In this document: positions 32,412 to 41,269 of the stretch, piece by piece | How positions within the stretch are numbered: position 1 is the stretch's first letter | How the letters are laid out: every line of letters begins with the position of its first letter | From: Pyrocephalus nanus | Taxonomy: Eukaryota; Chordata; Aves; Passeriformes; Tyrannidae | DNA length: 64,000 bases | NCBI GenBank assembly: GCA_038380795.1 | Contig: CM076267.1 | Span: 15,731,501 to 15,795,500 of the forward strand | Reading direction: 5' to 3' | Made by a program: the position numbers and the translations under genes | Notes under the pieces: generated by a model | Databases searched by the model: none | Told to the model about the DNA's origin: nothing | The model's input: only the letters and a program-made list of their open reading frames with translations

Positions 32412-33408
32412 GTAAGGGGCTTCTTTTCCCGGGGAGATTGAGGCAAGGGCAGGGTGGACAGATGGGAAGATAGTTCATCCAAGGTCTCTCAAGGGCACTG
32501 GAGTGGGAACCCAGACTTCCTGAGTCCCATGTCCTGCTCCGTCACTCTGCCGTGACAGAGGGCACAGGGAAGGGCATAGGGCTCTCACTGACTCTTGGGC
32601 ATGCTTGGACATGCTCATGCACACCCCTCCTGCGAGCATGCACACACCCTGCCATGCACACCCCCATGCACACATGCATGTTCCCCCACACCACCCAGAC
32701 ACCACCCACAGTGACAGGCCACAGACCTGCCATCTCCATGGGCTCTTTCCCTCACCTTGTCACCAGGCTGCCACCCACCACTCCCCAAAATGACTCCACT
32801 GTACTGCCCCCCAAACTCCCCACTCCATGCCCACAACACCCCCAAACCCCGTGCCAGCCCTGCAGGCAGCATGCTGCGCCAGAAGGTTCTGCCCGGGGGG
32901 GCTTAGTTTGGGGGGGGATGCATGTCAGGGGCTGTGTGCCCCCCTTTCCCAGCCACCCAGGAGCCTCCAGACTGGTTGGGATGTGAGGGAAACGAGAGCA
33001 GAAGAAAAAGCAGAGCTTCCCCTTCACTAAACCCACATCCTGAGTCCTGGGGAACAGGGACAAGGACAGGGACACACTAGGGATGGGACATGCTCAGCCT
33101 CAGGAACTCCCCAGGGAATGGGAGCAGAGGCTGAGGACATTTTGGGGCAGGGCACATGGACAGCTAAGGGGGTACAGGATACACCTTTTGTCCACCCTTT
33201 CCCTCCTACCCCATGCAGTGAGGGGACATGGGCAAAGAAAAGGAGTGCTTACACCCACCCTCTCTCCCCTTAACAGCAGGCACGTCTGGGGTAGAGCTGG
33301 GTGGGGGCAAACCCTCTCCCTGGGACAGAGAGTTTGTGTATACCAGAGGATTGCCAGCCTAGCACCTCTCATTGCTGCCCCTGCCTTTGCAGATCCCTGT
33401 GCAGAGCC

Positions 33409-33454
33409 ATGGCAGGGGAAGGGGAGCTCAACCGTGTCATCAAGGACCTGCAGA
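33409..33454 (+). CDS. RUFY4: RUFY4 coding exon 1
   Basis: Fifteen codons (MAGEGELNRVIKDLQ) plus one base, with donor GTAAGT at 33455. The exon itself begins at 33393 after a splice acceptor, so an untranslated exon should exist upstream. Confidence 0.85.
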
Positions 33455-36400
33455 GTAAGTGTGCCAGACAGTCCTCTGCCAGCCTTTCCCCTGTATGGCA
33501 CATCTCACCCTGGCTGTGCTGGGTCCTTCCTTGCACCCAGCTCGTGGGCAGCAGGGGTGTCCCTGTCAGAGGGGCTCCAGAGCATACCAGTGCCAACCCT
33601 GTCACTGCTGCCTGCTCCAGTCCTCGCTGACAGTCCCTGGGCACTGGCAGTGCCCAGCGGGTAGCTGTGCTCCTTGCTCCCCCTGCTCCTCTGTTTCATC
33701 CTAGGGCAGGTTCCTCTTTCTCTTTGGTGAAAAGGAGACTCAGGGGGACCTTATGTCTCTCTCCAACTGCCTGAAATGAGCCTCTTCTCCCCAGTTACAA
33801 GGGTTACGACAAGAGGAAATGGCCTCAAGTTGTGCCTGCAGAGGCTTAGGTTAAATATTAGGAAAAATTTCTTCATGGAAATGGTTATCAAGCATTGGAA
33901 CAGGCTACCCAGGAAAGTGGTGGAGTCACCATCCACGGAGGTATTTAAAAGACATGCACATGTGTCACTTGGGGACATGGCTCAGTGGTGGACTTAGCAG
34001 AGCTGGTTCTCAACCAGACTTGATCTTAGAGGTCTTTTCCAGCTTAGGTTCCACAATTCTGTGATTTTACCTCCCATCAGAAATATCTGGGGCCAGGAAT
34101 TGTGAGGCAGTGGAGAGGGCGATGGGGTGGGAGAGAGTGCCTGCTGCCTGGGCAGTGCCATGCCAGTTCAGCCCTGCCATCCTGCAGAGACCGTGGCTGA
34201 GCTGAACTGCAGCTACCGGGAGCAGAACCTGCCAGTGACAGACGGCAGCCGGGAGCTGCACAGCCTCTGTGCCCAGCTGGAGTTCCTCCTCCAGGTATGA
34301 CTGCTCCTCTGTCCCTGCTGCTCCCCACCTTAGTTTCCCCTTAGGCACAGCTGAGAGCAGAGGGGATCCCGTGTTAACCATTCTGGGGGGTGGTATGACC
34401 CCAGGCAGCTTTGTCTAGCCCTGGGCAGCCCCAGCCAAATGAGCACCTGGACCAGGCTCTCCCTCATCCATGTATGTAATTGCACGAGATGCAAAAGGGA
34501 AATTGAGGCATGGAGCCAGTGAAGAGAGGACAGCCAGGGGACACCTGGACCAACCCTGCTGGATCAGCTGGCTGGATCCCAGCCCCACAGGGGCTGTCTG
34601 GGAGACAGGGGACACCCCCAAACAAAAAACTCCAAACTTGTACGTCTGCCAGTTCGACCTCAAGGAGAAGAGGAGCTTCTTTGGGCAGCGCAGGGACTAT
34701 TGGGACTTCTTGTGCCAAGGCCTGGCACGGTGCCGGCAGGAGCATGAGGGCATTCACTTCGTCACCTCCTTGGACAAGGTGGGCATGGGCTGGTGGGATG
34801 CCTGGGGACTTGTGCTCACACACGGTGCTTCTGCTTGCTTAAAGGTGCATATGCACTTGTGCACAGGTACACACTCACCTGGGCACTGAGGATTCATGCA
34901 CTGGTGCTATCAAGGGTTTTCTCCCCTCTGGGGTCCCCACTGCCCCTCAGCCATGGACCTGGGGGCCTCCTTTCCCCCTACATGGGTTGGGGGGAAGGTG
35001 TGTAGGGGGCAGACTGGTGCGACAGGGCTTGATAACCCCTTCTCCCTCCCAGCTGAAGACCCCTGTGGGCAGGGGCCGAGCCTTCCTGCGGTACTGCCTG
35101 GTGCACCGGCAGCTGGCAGAGTCCCTGCAGCTCTGCCTCCTCGACCCCGAGAGCCTCCGGTGAGAGCAGGGACACAGTGAGGGGATGCTCGCAGTGGTGG
35201 GGGACACGGCCAAGATGGACAGTGCCCTGCAGCACCTGGTCAGTAAGGGTGCTGCAGGCATATGTGCCCACTCAGGGCATAGAGGGGTGCATGATCCTGT
35301 TTTGTGGTTGCAGCGAGTGGTACTACGCCCGCAGCCCTTTCCTGAGCCCCCAACACCGGGCGGAGATCCTGGGCAGCCTCTATGAGCTGGACTGTGTCAC
35401 CTTCCACCTGGCCCTGCACAGGGACGACTTGGACACCTCCTGGCCCATGTTCTCTGAGTGAGCCTGGGGACCTGGGGCACTGGGGCATTGGTGGTACCAG
35501 CAATGTCAGAGGCATCAGAGGTTGCCTGGGGCTCAGCATTGCAGAGAAGCATATGGACATTGTCCCACTTCCGTGGACCCCACGTGGCACCCCAGAGGTG
35601 CCAGCCCTCCATATGTGGCCCCAGGAGGGCACAGATACTGGCACCAGCACACACCTCCCATGCCTATGCCTGCAAGCATGCCGCACACATGTGTACACAC
35701 ACAGAGAGCCATCCTCTACCAAGTACACCCTCGGGCACAGGTCTGCTGCAACACTGTGACACTGTGACATCTGGCACATGGGGGCACATGTGTGTGCTTG
35801 CCACAGCCTTGGCCACAGGCACGCTTGCAGGGGGACACTCATGAATGCAAATGTTCCAGCACACTCACACCTGTTCTGCAGCTCACACACTTGTGTGCAC
35901 ACACTGCCACAAGCATACGTGCAGCCCCCAATGCCCCCCTGCAACCACCACAGGGGTCTCTGGGTGCCACCCGTTCTGTGGGTTCTCAGGCTGGTGGCAC
36001 CAGCATCTCTGGTACCCTGCCACCAGGTGCCACTTGGTGTCACCAGCCCCGCTGCCCTTTACATCCCTGAAGGTTGGCTGTGCACAGGGAGCTCAGAGGG
36101 AGGGTGGCAGTGCCCTGCTTACCTTGGGGGTGACCTGGTGACCCTGAGCCCTGTGTCCCCCCTAGGTCGCTGGTACGACCCAGCTCAACAAACAGGAGCA
36201 GCCCAGGAAAGACAGCCCTGCAGACAGACAACACCAGCACTGGGGCACACGAATGGCCTGATGGCATTGCCTATCCCATCGCGGCACCCTGTGGGACACC
36301 AGCTCACCCATTTCCACACACCTTGTCTGCCCTGCGAGCAGGGGATGTAAAGGTGGAGAACATGGAGGGGGGTGTGGAAAACACAGAGGTGAAGAAGGAC

Positions 36401-38585
36401 ATGAAAGAGGAGGATGAAGAGGAGGTGGAAAAGGATAAGGACAAGGATATGGAGGAGGTGGAGGATGTGAATGTGGATGTGGAGGAGGACATGGAGGAGG
36501 ATTTGGAAGAAAAGGTTGAAGAGAAGCTGGAGGAAGATGAGAAGAAGATGGAGGATGTAGATGTAGAGGAACTGAAGGATGCATATGGCTCTGGCAAATC
36601 ACCTCAGCCTGATGGTGCCAGGAAGCCTGGCACTACCCCACTCACTGGCATGAGATGCATGCTGAGTTCTCCATCACTGGTGCCCAAGCAGCCAGGTGGG
36701 ATGCAGGCATCCCTGCAGGCACTGGTGTCCCAACTGAGGGCCCAGCTGGGTCAGAAGGAGGTGGCAGTGCGGGCACTGGCAGCACAGCTGGCACGGGCAG
36801 AACTGCGGCACCAGCAACAGGAGGAGGGCAGTGCCCAGCGGGCCTGGCTGTGGGCACAGGAGGCTGAGGCTCTGCGGGAGACCAATTCCTTCCTGGAGCG
36901 GACACTGGAGATGGTGGTGGCAGCAGGGTGCCCAGGGGCTCTGGCACAGGCACAGGAGGAGGCACGGGGCTGGCAGGAGGTAGCAGAGGAGCGGGGCACC
37001 CAGCTGGCCAAGGTGATGGCAGAGGCAGCAGCGCTGACCTCACGCCTGCGGGAGTGCCAGGAAGCGGTGGTGGCAGCAGGACAGACAGACACCCTGGGGC
37101 ATGCTGGTGCCCTGAATGAGGAGGCCACTGTGGAGGAGGTGCTGCGACAGGCACTGGAGCTTGCCTGTGGTCCCCAGGAGCTCCCACTGGACCCGCAGGC
37201 AGAGGGAAAGCACAGCACAGCTGCCAGCATGGCCATGGTATGAGCAAGCCTGAGGGAATCTCATGGTAGGGCAGGGTTTTGGGGTCCAAGGTTGACCCAC
37301 CACTCTCTCACAGCGCTTGGCCAGCCTGGCTGCTGCAGCACGGGAGGAGACCTGGCAGAGCCGGCAGCAGCTCCAGGCCCAGCGACAGGAGGTGGCACGG
37401 CTGCAGGAGGAGCTCAGCAGGTTGGGCAGGAGCCCCCGCTTCCACCACCCATCACCTCACAAGGGGATCCCCCATCTCCACCTGCCACATGGTTTCCCTT
37501 GGGACCCCCAGTGACGTCCCACTTGGCCACAGGGGAGCAGCAGCTGAGGATGGGCGGGGGGGGGGGGGGGGGAGGAAGGAAGGATTTGGGGAAGGATAGC
37601 TGCAGGGAAGGGTCAATTTGGAACTGATAGGTAGGTGGAGGGGTGGGTGGGCAGAGCAGTGGAGTGATCTGGGGTGAGTAGATGAATGGAGGGCAGGAGG
37701 GATGAATTTGGGATGGATGGATGGAGATGGGATGGTGGATGGAAAGACAGAGGGATAAATTTGGGGGAAGTAAATGGATAGGTGGGTGGGCAGAAGGCTA
37801 GGGGGATGGGTGTGGGAAAGGATGGATGAACAGCGGAGAAACGGATGGGTGGCTGACTCAGCAGATGGCAATGTGTCTGTGGGGATGGGGACAGAGCTTG
37901 GGGATGGATGGGCATCAGAGAAAAGGAAGGAGGGATGGATGCATGCGTGCATGGATGGAGGGAGAGATGACCATTTGAGAGACAGGGGGACCATCTCCCC
38001 ACTGCCCCGCTCCAGGGCCCGGCAGGACGGTGAGCGCTGGGCATTAGCACTGCAGCGGGCACAGCGGGAGGCCCTGGAGCGGGAGGCCATGCGTGGCGCC
38101 GAGCAGGCGCGGCAGCAGGAGCTCATCCGCGACATGAAGGAGCGGCTGCTGGAGCTGCTGCGGTGAGAGCCCCGCAAACTCCACGCAAGGGCAAGGGGGC
38201 CCAAACCCCTTTGCCCAGAGGAGGGCACCAGAGCCCTGACAAATACAGGGCTGATCTGTCCCCTCCTGCAGGGAGAAGGATGCCCTGTGGCAGAAGACAG
38301 AGGGCATCGACACCCCCATGCCCGGCCCGGCACCCCGTGACACAGGGCTGTGCTCCCGCTGCCACAAGGATTTCCGCCTCCTCTCCCGGCGGTACAGCTG
38401 CAGGTGGGCTATGGGGGTAACGGGGGGTGGCACTGGCACAGCACTGGGATGGCACAGCTCTCACCACCTGCTTTCTCAGCAGGCTGTGCCAGGGCAAGGT
38501 GTGCCACGCGTGCTCCATGGACTTCGGCAAGCAGGGCCGCTGCTGCCTGATTTGTTACCAGCAAAGGCACCCACAGGCTACATGA
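33409..38585 (+). CDS. RUFY4: RUN and FYVE domain-containing protein 4
   Basis: Ten coding exons: 33409-33454, 34188-34294, 34653-34778, 35053-35159, 35314-35457, 36166-37237, 37314-37420, 38016-38162, 38272-38403 and 38483-38585. They join in frame to 2,091 bases, 696 codons plus stop. Residues about 1-177 are the RUN domain (RDYWDFLCQGL, GRAFLRYCLVHRQLAESLQLC, REWYYARSPFL, WPMFSE). Residues about 240-315 are extremely acidic. Residues about 345-635 are a Gln/Glu/Ala/Leu-rich coiled coil. The end is a FYVE-type finger with cysteines 646, 649, 662, 665, 670, 673, 684 and 687. From family knowledge, RUFY proteins bind small GTPases and endosomal lipids, and RUFY4 acts in autophagy and lysosome positioning in immune cells. 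Human RUFY4 is about 570 residues; the extra length here is mainly the acidic insert. Start chosen because it opens MAGEGELNRV, matching the family N-terminus. Confidence 0.93.
33729..34068 (+). mobile_element. CR1 LINE 3' fragment in RUFY4 intron 1
   Basis: About 340 bases match the well-known 3' end of chicken repeat 1: AAAAGGAGACTC, ACAAGAGGAAATGGCCTCAA, TTAGGAAAAATTTCTTCA, AAGCATTGGAACAGGCTACC, GGAGGTATTTAAAAGAC and CTTAGAGGTCTTTTCCAG, ending in an ATTCTGTGATTTT-type tail. It is 5'-truncated and in the gene's sense direction. Short frames in it are LINE 3' UTR noise. CR1 marks the genome as avian or sauropsid. Confidence 0.95.
34188..34294 (+). CDS. RUFY4: RUFY4 exon 2 (RUN domain)
   Basis: Two bases complete a Lys codon, then 35 codons from TVAELNCSYREQ to LCAQLEFLLQ, with donor GTATGA. 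The PVTDGSRELHSLC segment matches the human PVTDTSAELHRLC as I remember it. Confidence 0.92.
34653..34778 (+). CDS. RUFY4: RUFY4 exon 3 (RUN domain)
   Basis: Forty-two codons in phase 0-0, from FDLKEKRSFFGQRRDYWDFL to IHFVTSLDK, with acceptor TCTGCCAG and donor GTGGGC. RDYWDFLC is a hallmark of RUN domains of the RUFY group. Confidence 0.94.
35053..35159 (+). CDS. RUFY4: RUFY4 exon 4 (RUN domain)
   Basis: Thirty-five codons plus two bases, from LKTPVGRGRAFLRYCLVHR to LCLLDPESL, with acceptor CTCCCTCCCAG and donor GTGAGA. This carries the conserved T-P-x-G-x-G-R-A-(F/W)-(I/L)-R core of the RUN domain. Confidence 0.94.
35314..35457 (+). CDS. RUFY4: RUFY4 exon 5 (end of RUN domain)
   Basis: The exon completes an Arg codon, then has 47 codons from EWYYARSPFLSPQHRAEIL to SWPMFS plus two bases, with donor GTGAGC. 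It closes the RUN domain (REWY, SLYELDCVTF). Confidence 0.94.
35458..36165. other. RUFY4 intron 5
   Basis: A 708-base intron with degenerate CACACA/TGCACAC stretches (35640-35930) and no supported exon. Confidence 0.7.
36166..37237 (+). CDS. RUFY4: RUFY4 large exon 6 (acidic insert and coiled coil)
   Basis: A 1,072-base exon (acceptor CCCCCTAG, donor GTATGA) with 357 full codons. It starts in a Ser/Thr-rich linker (SLVRPSSTNRSSPGKTALQ). About 75 residues of Glu, Asp, Lys, Val and Met in short imperfect repeats follow (36353-36580). Then comes an Ala/Gln/Glu/Leu-rich coiled coil (SLQALVSQLRAQLGQKEVAV and onward). The DNA of the acidic part is a GAGGAT/GAGGTG-like purine repeat. Confidence 0.88.
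37314..37420 (+). CDS. RUFY4: RUFY4 exon 7 (coiled coil)
   Basis: Thirty-five codons plus two bases, from RLASLAAAAREETWQSRQQL to RLQEELS, with acceptor CTCTCTCACAG and a weaker donor GTTGGG. The heptad-like spacing continues the coiled coil from exon 6. Confidence 0.82.
37556..37572 (+). repeat. Poly(G) run of 17
   Basis: An uninterrupted run of 17 G, preceded by GGGC and followed by GGAAGGAAGG, in RUFY4 intron 7. It is G-quadruplex prone and a common assembly or sequencing error site, so its length may be wrong. Confidence 0.85.
37628..37965 (+). repeat. Degenerate (TGGA/GGAT)n repeat in RUFY4 intron 7
   Basis: The purine-rich sequence is dominated by GGATGGATGG, GGTGGGTGGG and ATGGATG words between 37628 and 37965, a decayed tetranucleotide repeat. 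It fills most of the 595-base intron and yields Ser/Pro/His-rich open frames on the minus strand. Confidence 0.75.
38016..38162 (+). CDS. RUFY4: RUFY4 exon 8 (coiled coil)
   Basis: The exon completes an Arg codon, then has 48 codons from ARQDGERWALALQRAQREAL to MKERLLELL plus two bases, with donor GTGAGA. The RDMKERLLELLREKD wording matches the end of the human RUFY4 coiled coil (QAMKRRVLELIQEKD, from memory). Confidence 0.92.
38272..38403 (+). CDS. RUFY4: RUFY4 exon 9 (first half of FYVE-type finger)
   Basis: Completes an Arg codon, then EKDALWQKTEG to LLSRRYSC plus two bases, with donor GTGGGC. It holds the first two Cys pairs' start (CSRC, then RRYSC). Confidence 0.92.
38483..38585 (+). 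CDS. RUFY4: RUFY4 exon 10 (second half of FYVE-type finger, stop)
   Basis: Completes an Arg codon, then LCQGKVCHACSMDFGKQGR, CCLICYQQRHPQAT and TGA at 38583-38585. The acceptor used is the second AG of TTTCTCAGCAG, which keeps the frame. Confidence 0.92.
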
Positions 38586-39865
38586 GCAGGGACTGCAGCC
38601 CTGGCACCGTTCCTGGGACACCTCCTGCCCAGGCTGTCTTCCTCTCAGACTTACTGGGGACCCAGGTGTCCAGGGCCTTCTGCAGGTCCTGCTGCCCAAC
38701 AGGTTTCAGGTTTGAGATCTGTCTTTCTTGTGGCTGGTCCACAAAAAGGAAAACAACCCATTTCTACTATCCCTGCAGCTCTCATGTCATCTGTCAATCG
38801 TTGCCAGATTGACACCCAGGCTGGGTGTGGGGTGGGGGAATGCTGGCATGGGGGTGTTCAAGTCCTCCTGGGGGAAACTGTCCCCAAAAGGGGTGTCCCT
38901 GCTGCAGCCAGGCTGAGCCACTGCCTATTCTGTCCCACAGCAGGGAGGGAAGACAGCTCTTGGCCAACAGCTCTGGCTTCCTACCACACTGCGAGGAACC
39001 ACTTGGGCAAGAGTTTTCTCAGACACAAAGGTGATGGGCTCAGCAATCCCACTGACCCTGCTCAGCCTCAAGCCCCTAGGGCTCCCTCTTGGGTGCTAGG
39101 GGACCCCTGTACTTACCCATGAGCCAGCACATGGGTGACAGCCCTTGATGCCCCCATGGTTAAGGACCCCCAGAACCTGGATTGAGGGTAATGGAGGAGC
39201 AGTGTGGGACCCCTGTGAAGAGGTGCTTAAGAGTGCTGGGGCAGGCATCCCAATGCCTGGCACACAGGGTGGCAGGAGAGTCCCCTGCAGGGTCACAGCC
39301 CCCTCTTCAGTTCCTCTACCCCAGTCAAGTATCAGCCACAGTTGACCAAGCCAGGGCGGAAACATCCCGTTTGTGTAAGGGACAGGTTCCCAGCCCTTTG
39401 CACAACAATATCCTGACACCGTGGTGTCGGGGGGAGAAGGGGGTGCCTGGGGTGCTGGCACCCTTCAGGCACCCTTCACAGTGCTGGCTTGGTGTCAGTG
39501 AGGGGCTGCTTAGGGATCTTTCAGCGACTTGCTCCACTGGAGCTTGGATTGGGGTTGGGAAAGGAATGGCTTTGTCCCCAGGTGGGACAGACTCCACATG
39601 GAGACCTCTGTACAAGGGAAGTGTTAGGACCTGGCTGGGTGGCTGTAGGGAGAGAAACCTGGGTCCCTTCTGCGGATGTACAGGATGTCAAATCCTCTGC
39701 AATAGCCTCTAGGGCAACAGCCCCTCCCTGTCCTGAAAGCAGAGTTACCCACACTCCGAAAGGCTCAGCTGGCACCATCATTTTGGCACTGTCCCTGGAG
39801 ATGTGCCCTGGCCCTGTCCTGCTGTCTCCTTTCCAGTGGCAAAGAGGAGCCAGACATGGGTGATC
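38586..39865. other. Region between RUFY4 stop and CXCR 3' end
   Basis: It holds the 3' untranslated parts of two convergent genes. I see no AATAAA for RUFY4 on the plus strand. No coding exon or repeat is evident. Confidence 0.6.
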
Positions 39866-39879
39866 AACCCACTAACTCC

Positions 39880-39885
39880 TTTATT
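39880..39885 (-). terminator. Poly(A) signal for the chemokine receptor gene
   Basis: TTTATT on the plus strand reads AATAAA on the minus strand, 300 bases past the receptor stop codon. Cleavage would fall near 39855-39870. Confidence 0.7.
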
Positions 39886-40184
39886 GCTAGATGGTTGATG
39901 GCCACAAACACCACAGCAGGCTCTCAAAATCCCTAGAGTCACAGGCTTCGTCCCAAAGAGAGAGAAGGGTGGGCAGCACTTGGCATCACTCCTCTGGCAA
40001 TGGGATCCTACCACCTTGCCACCCAAGTCCCCTTGCAGCTGGGGTCCAGCATCCAGTGGTGGCCCTGCCCATCCCTATAGCATCGCATCCCTATACCCAC
40101 ATTCCAGGGGGCTGGATGAGGATGCTGAGGTGTGTGGGGTGCTGGGACCTGCGGGGAGCCACAAGGACTGGGTACCAGAAGGGC

Positions 40185-41261
40185 TCAGAGGGTGGTGGAT
40201 GTGTTGCCAGAGGTGGAGGCATAGGAGGCACGGCCGTAACGGGCAACAGCATCCTTGCTGATCAGCCCACGCTGTGCCAGGATCTTAAGGAAGCTGTTGC
40301 GAAACTTCTGACCGATGAAGGCGTAGATGATGGGGTTGATGCAGCTGTGGGCGAAGCCCAGGACCTGTGTGACAGAGAGGGCTGTGTCGATGCGGTTCCT
40401 CCTCTCGCAGGTCTCAGCGATGGCCCGTGTCCTCATGAGAGTGTCACTCACCAGTGTGATATTGTAGGGCAGCCAGCAGACAAGGAAGACAAGCACCACT
40501 GCAAAGATGACCTTCATGGCCCGCTGCTTCTGAGCATTCTTGGTCTGCAGGAGGGTGTGGATGGTGACGCCATAGCAGAAGAGCATCACCAGGAGGGGCA
40601 AGGCAAAGCCGAAGGTCTGCGGCAGCACCCGCAGCACCACCCGCCACTTGGCCGTGTCCTCGCCACCAATGCGCTCGTAGCACACGGTGCCATTGTTGGG
40701 TGAGGTGAAAGCCTCACGGAAGAGCAGCACAGGCAAGGAGAGCAGCACAGAGAAGACCCAGATGCCCAAGCAGACAAACTTCACCCAATGCCTCTTCTCA
40801 GTGGCAGCCCGGGTGGCGTAGACAATGGCCAGGTAGCGGTCCACGCTGATGCACGCCAGCAGCAGGATGCCACTGTAGAAGTTGGCTTCCTGCAGCACGG
40901 AGATGGCTTTGCACATCACGGTGCCAAAGACCCACTCGTGGGCTCGGTAGGTGGCCCAGAGGGGCAGGGTGAAAGCAAAGAGCAAGTCTGCCACGGCCAG
41001 GTTGAGCAGGTAGATGTCGGTGACAGAGCGGCTGGTGTGACTGGAGGTCACCACCAGCACCACCAGCCCATTCCCCACTACACTGAGGATGAAGACAAGG
41101 CAGTAGATCACCACCACCAGGTACTTGTTGAGGACGGAGCCATCAGGCCGGCATGGGGCGGAGGAGATAGCGGTGTCGGGCAGGGCCGTGCTGTAGTCAT
41201 AGGTGTAGTTGTAGAGGGAGAATAAGCTGGAGAAATCCCCATTGAAGGACAAGGACTCCAT
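40185..41261 (-). CDS. CXCR1: IL-8-type CXC chemokine receptor (CXCR1/CXCR2 group)
   Basis: A single coding exon of 358 codons, full length for the family. It is a seven-helix Gi-coupled receptor for ELR chemokines that guides neutrophils/heterophils. The N-terminus has acidic and tyrosine residues and an NYT glycosylation site (residues 18-20). Other landmarks are N64 in helix 1, LAVAD (88-92), DRYLAIV (141-147), the C117-C194 disulfide pair, CWLPYN (262-267), NPIIY (309-313) and the C-terminal STTL, a PDZ ligand also present in human CXCR2. ATG at 41261 was chosen although the frame is open to 41408, because an acceptor (GTGCTCCACAG) ends at 41267, five bases upstream of the ATG. This matches the known layout of a non-coding first exon plus one coding exon. 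Only one receptor lies here, where human has two (CXCR2, CXCR1). Its orientation matches human CXCR1, but it may be co-orthologous to both. Confidence 0.95.
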   Translation of the reverse strand: MESLSFNGDFSSLFSLYNYTYDYSTALPDTAISSAPCRPDGSVLNKYLVVVIYCLVFILSVVGNGLVVLVVTSSHTSRSVTDIYLLNLAVADLLFAFTLPLWATYRAHEWVFGTVMCKAISVLQEANFYSGILLLACISVDRYLAIVYATRAATEKRHWVKFVCLGIWVFSVLLSLPVLLFREAFTSPNNGTVCYERIGGEDTAKWRVVLRVLPQTFGFALPLLVMLFCYGVTIHTLLQTKNAQKQRAMKVIFAVVLVFLVCWLPYNITLVSDTLMRTRAIAETCERRNRIDTALSVTQVLGFAHSCINPIIYAFIGQKFRNSFLKILAQRGLISKDAVARYGRASYASTSGNTSTTL

Positions 41262-41269
41262 TTCTCCTG

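Larger units (their letters stand above)
29831..33392. other. Intergenic region between TNS1 and RUFY4 (divergent)
   Basis: About 3.5 kb between the 5' ends of two divergent genes. It contains an AT-rich, homeodomain-site-rich block at 30681-30805, CA-rich DNA at 31010-31170 and 32590-32710, and a possible untranslated RUFY4 exon ending at 32411. The open frames have no domain support. Confidence 0.55.

Noticed and set aside
33751..33997. Short open frames near the RUFY4 start
   Set aside because: They lie in the CR1 LINE tail, which is 3' UTR-type repeat sequence and not coding.
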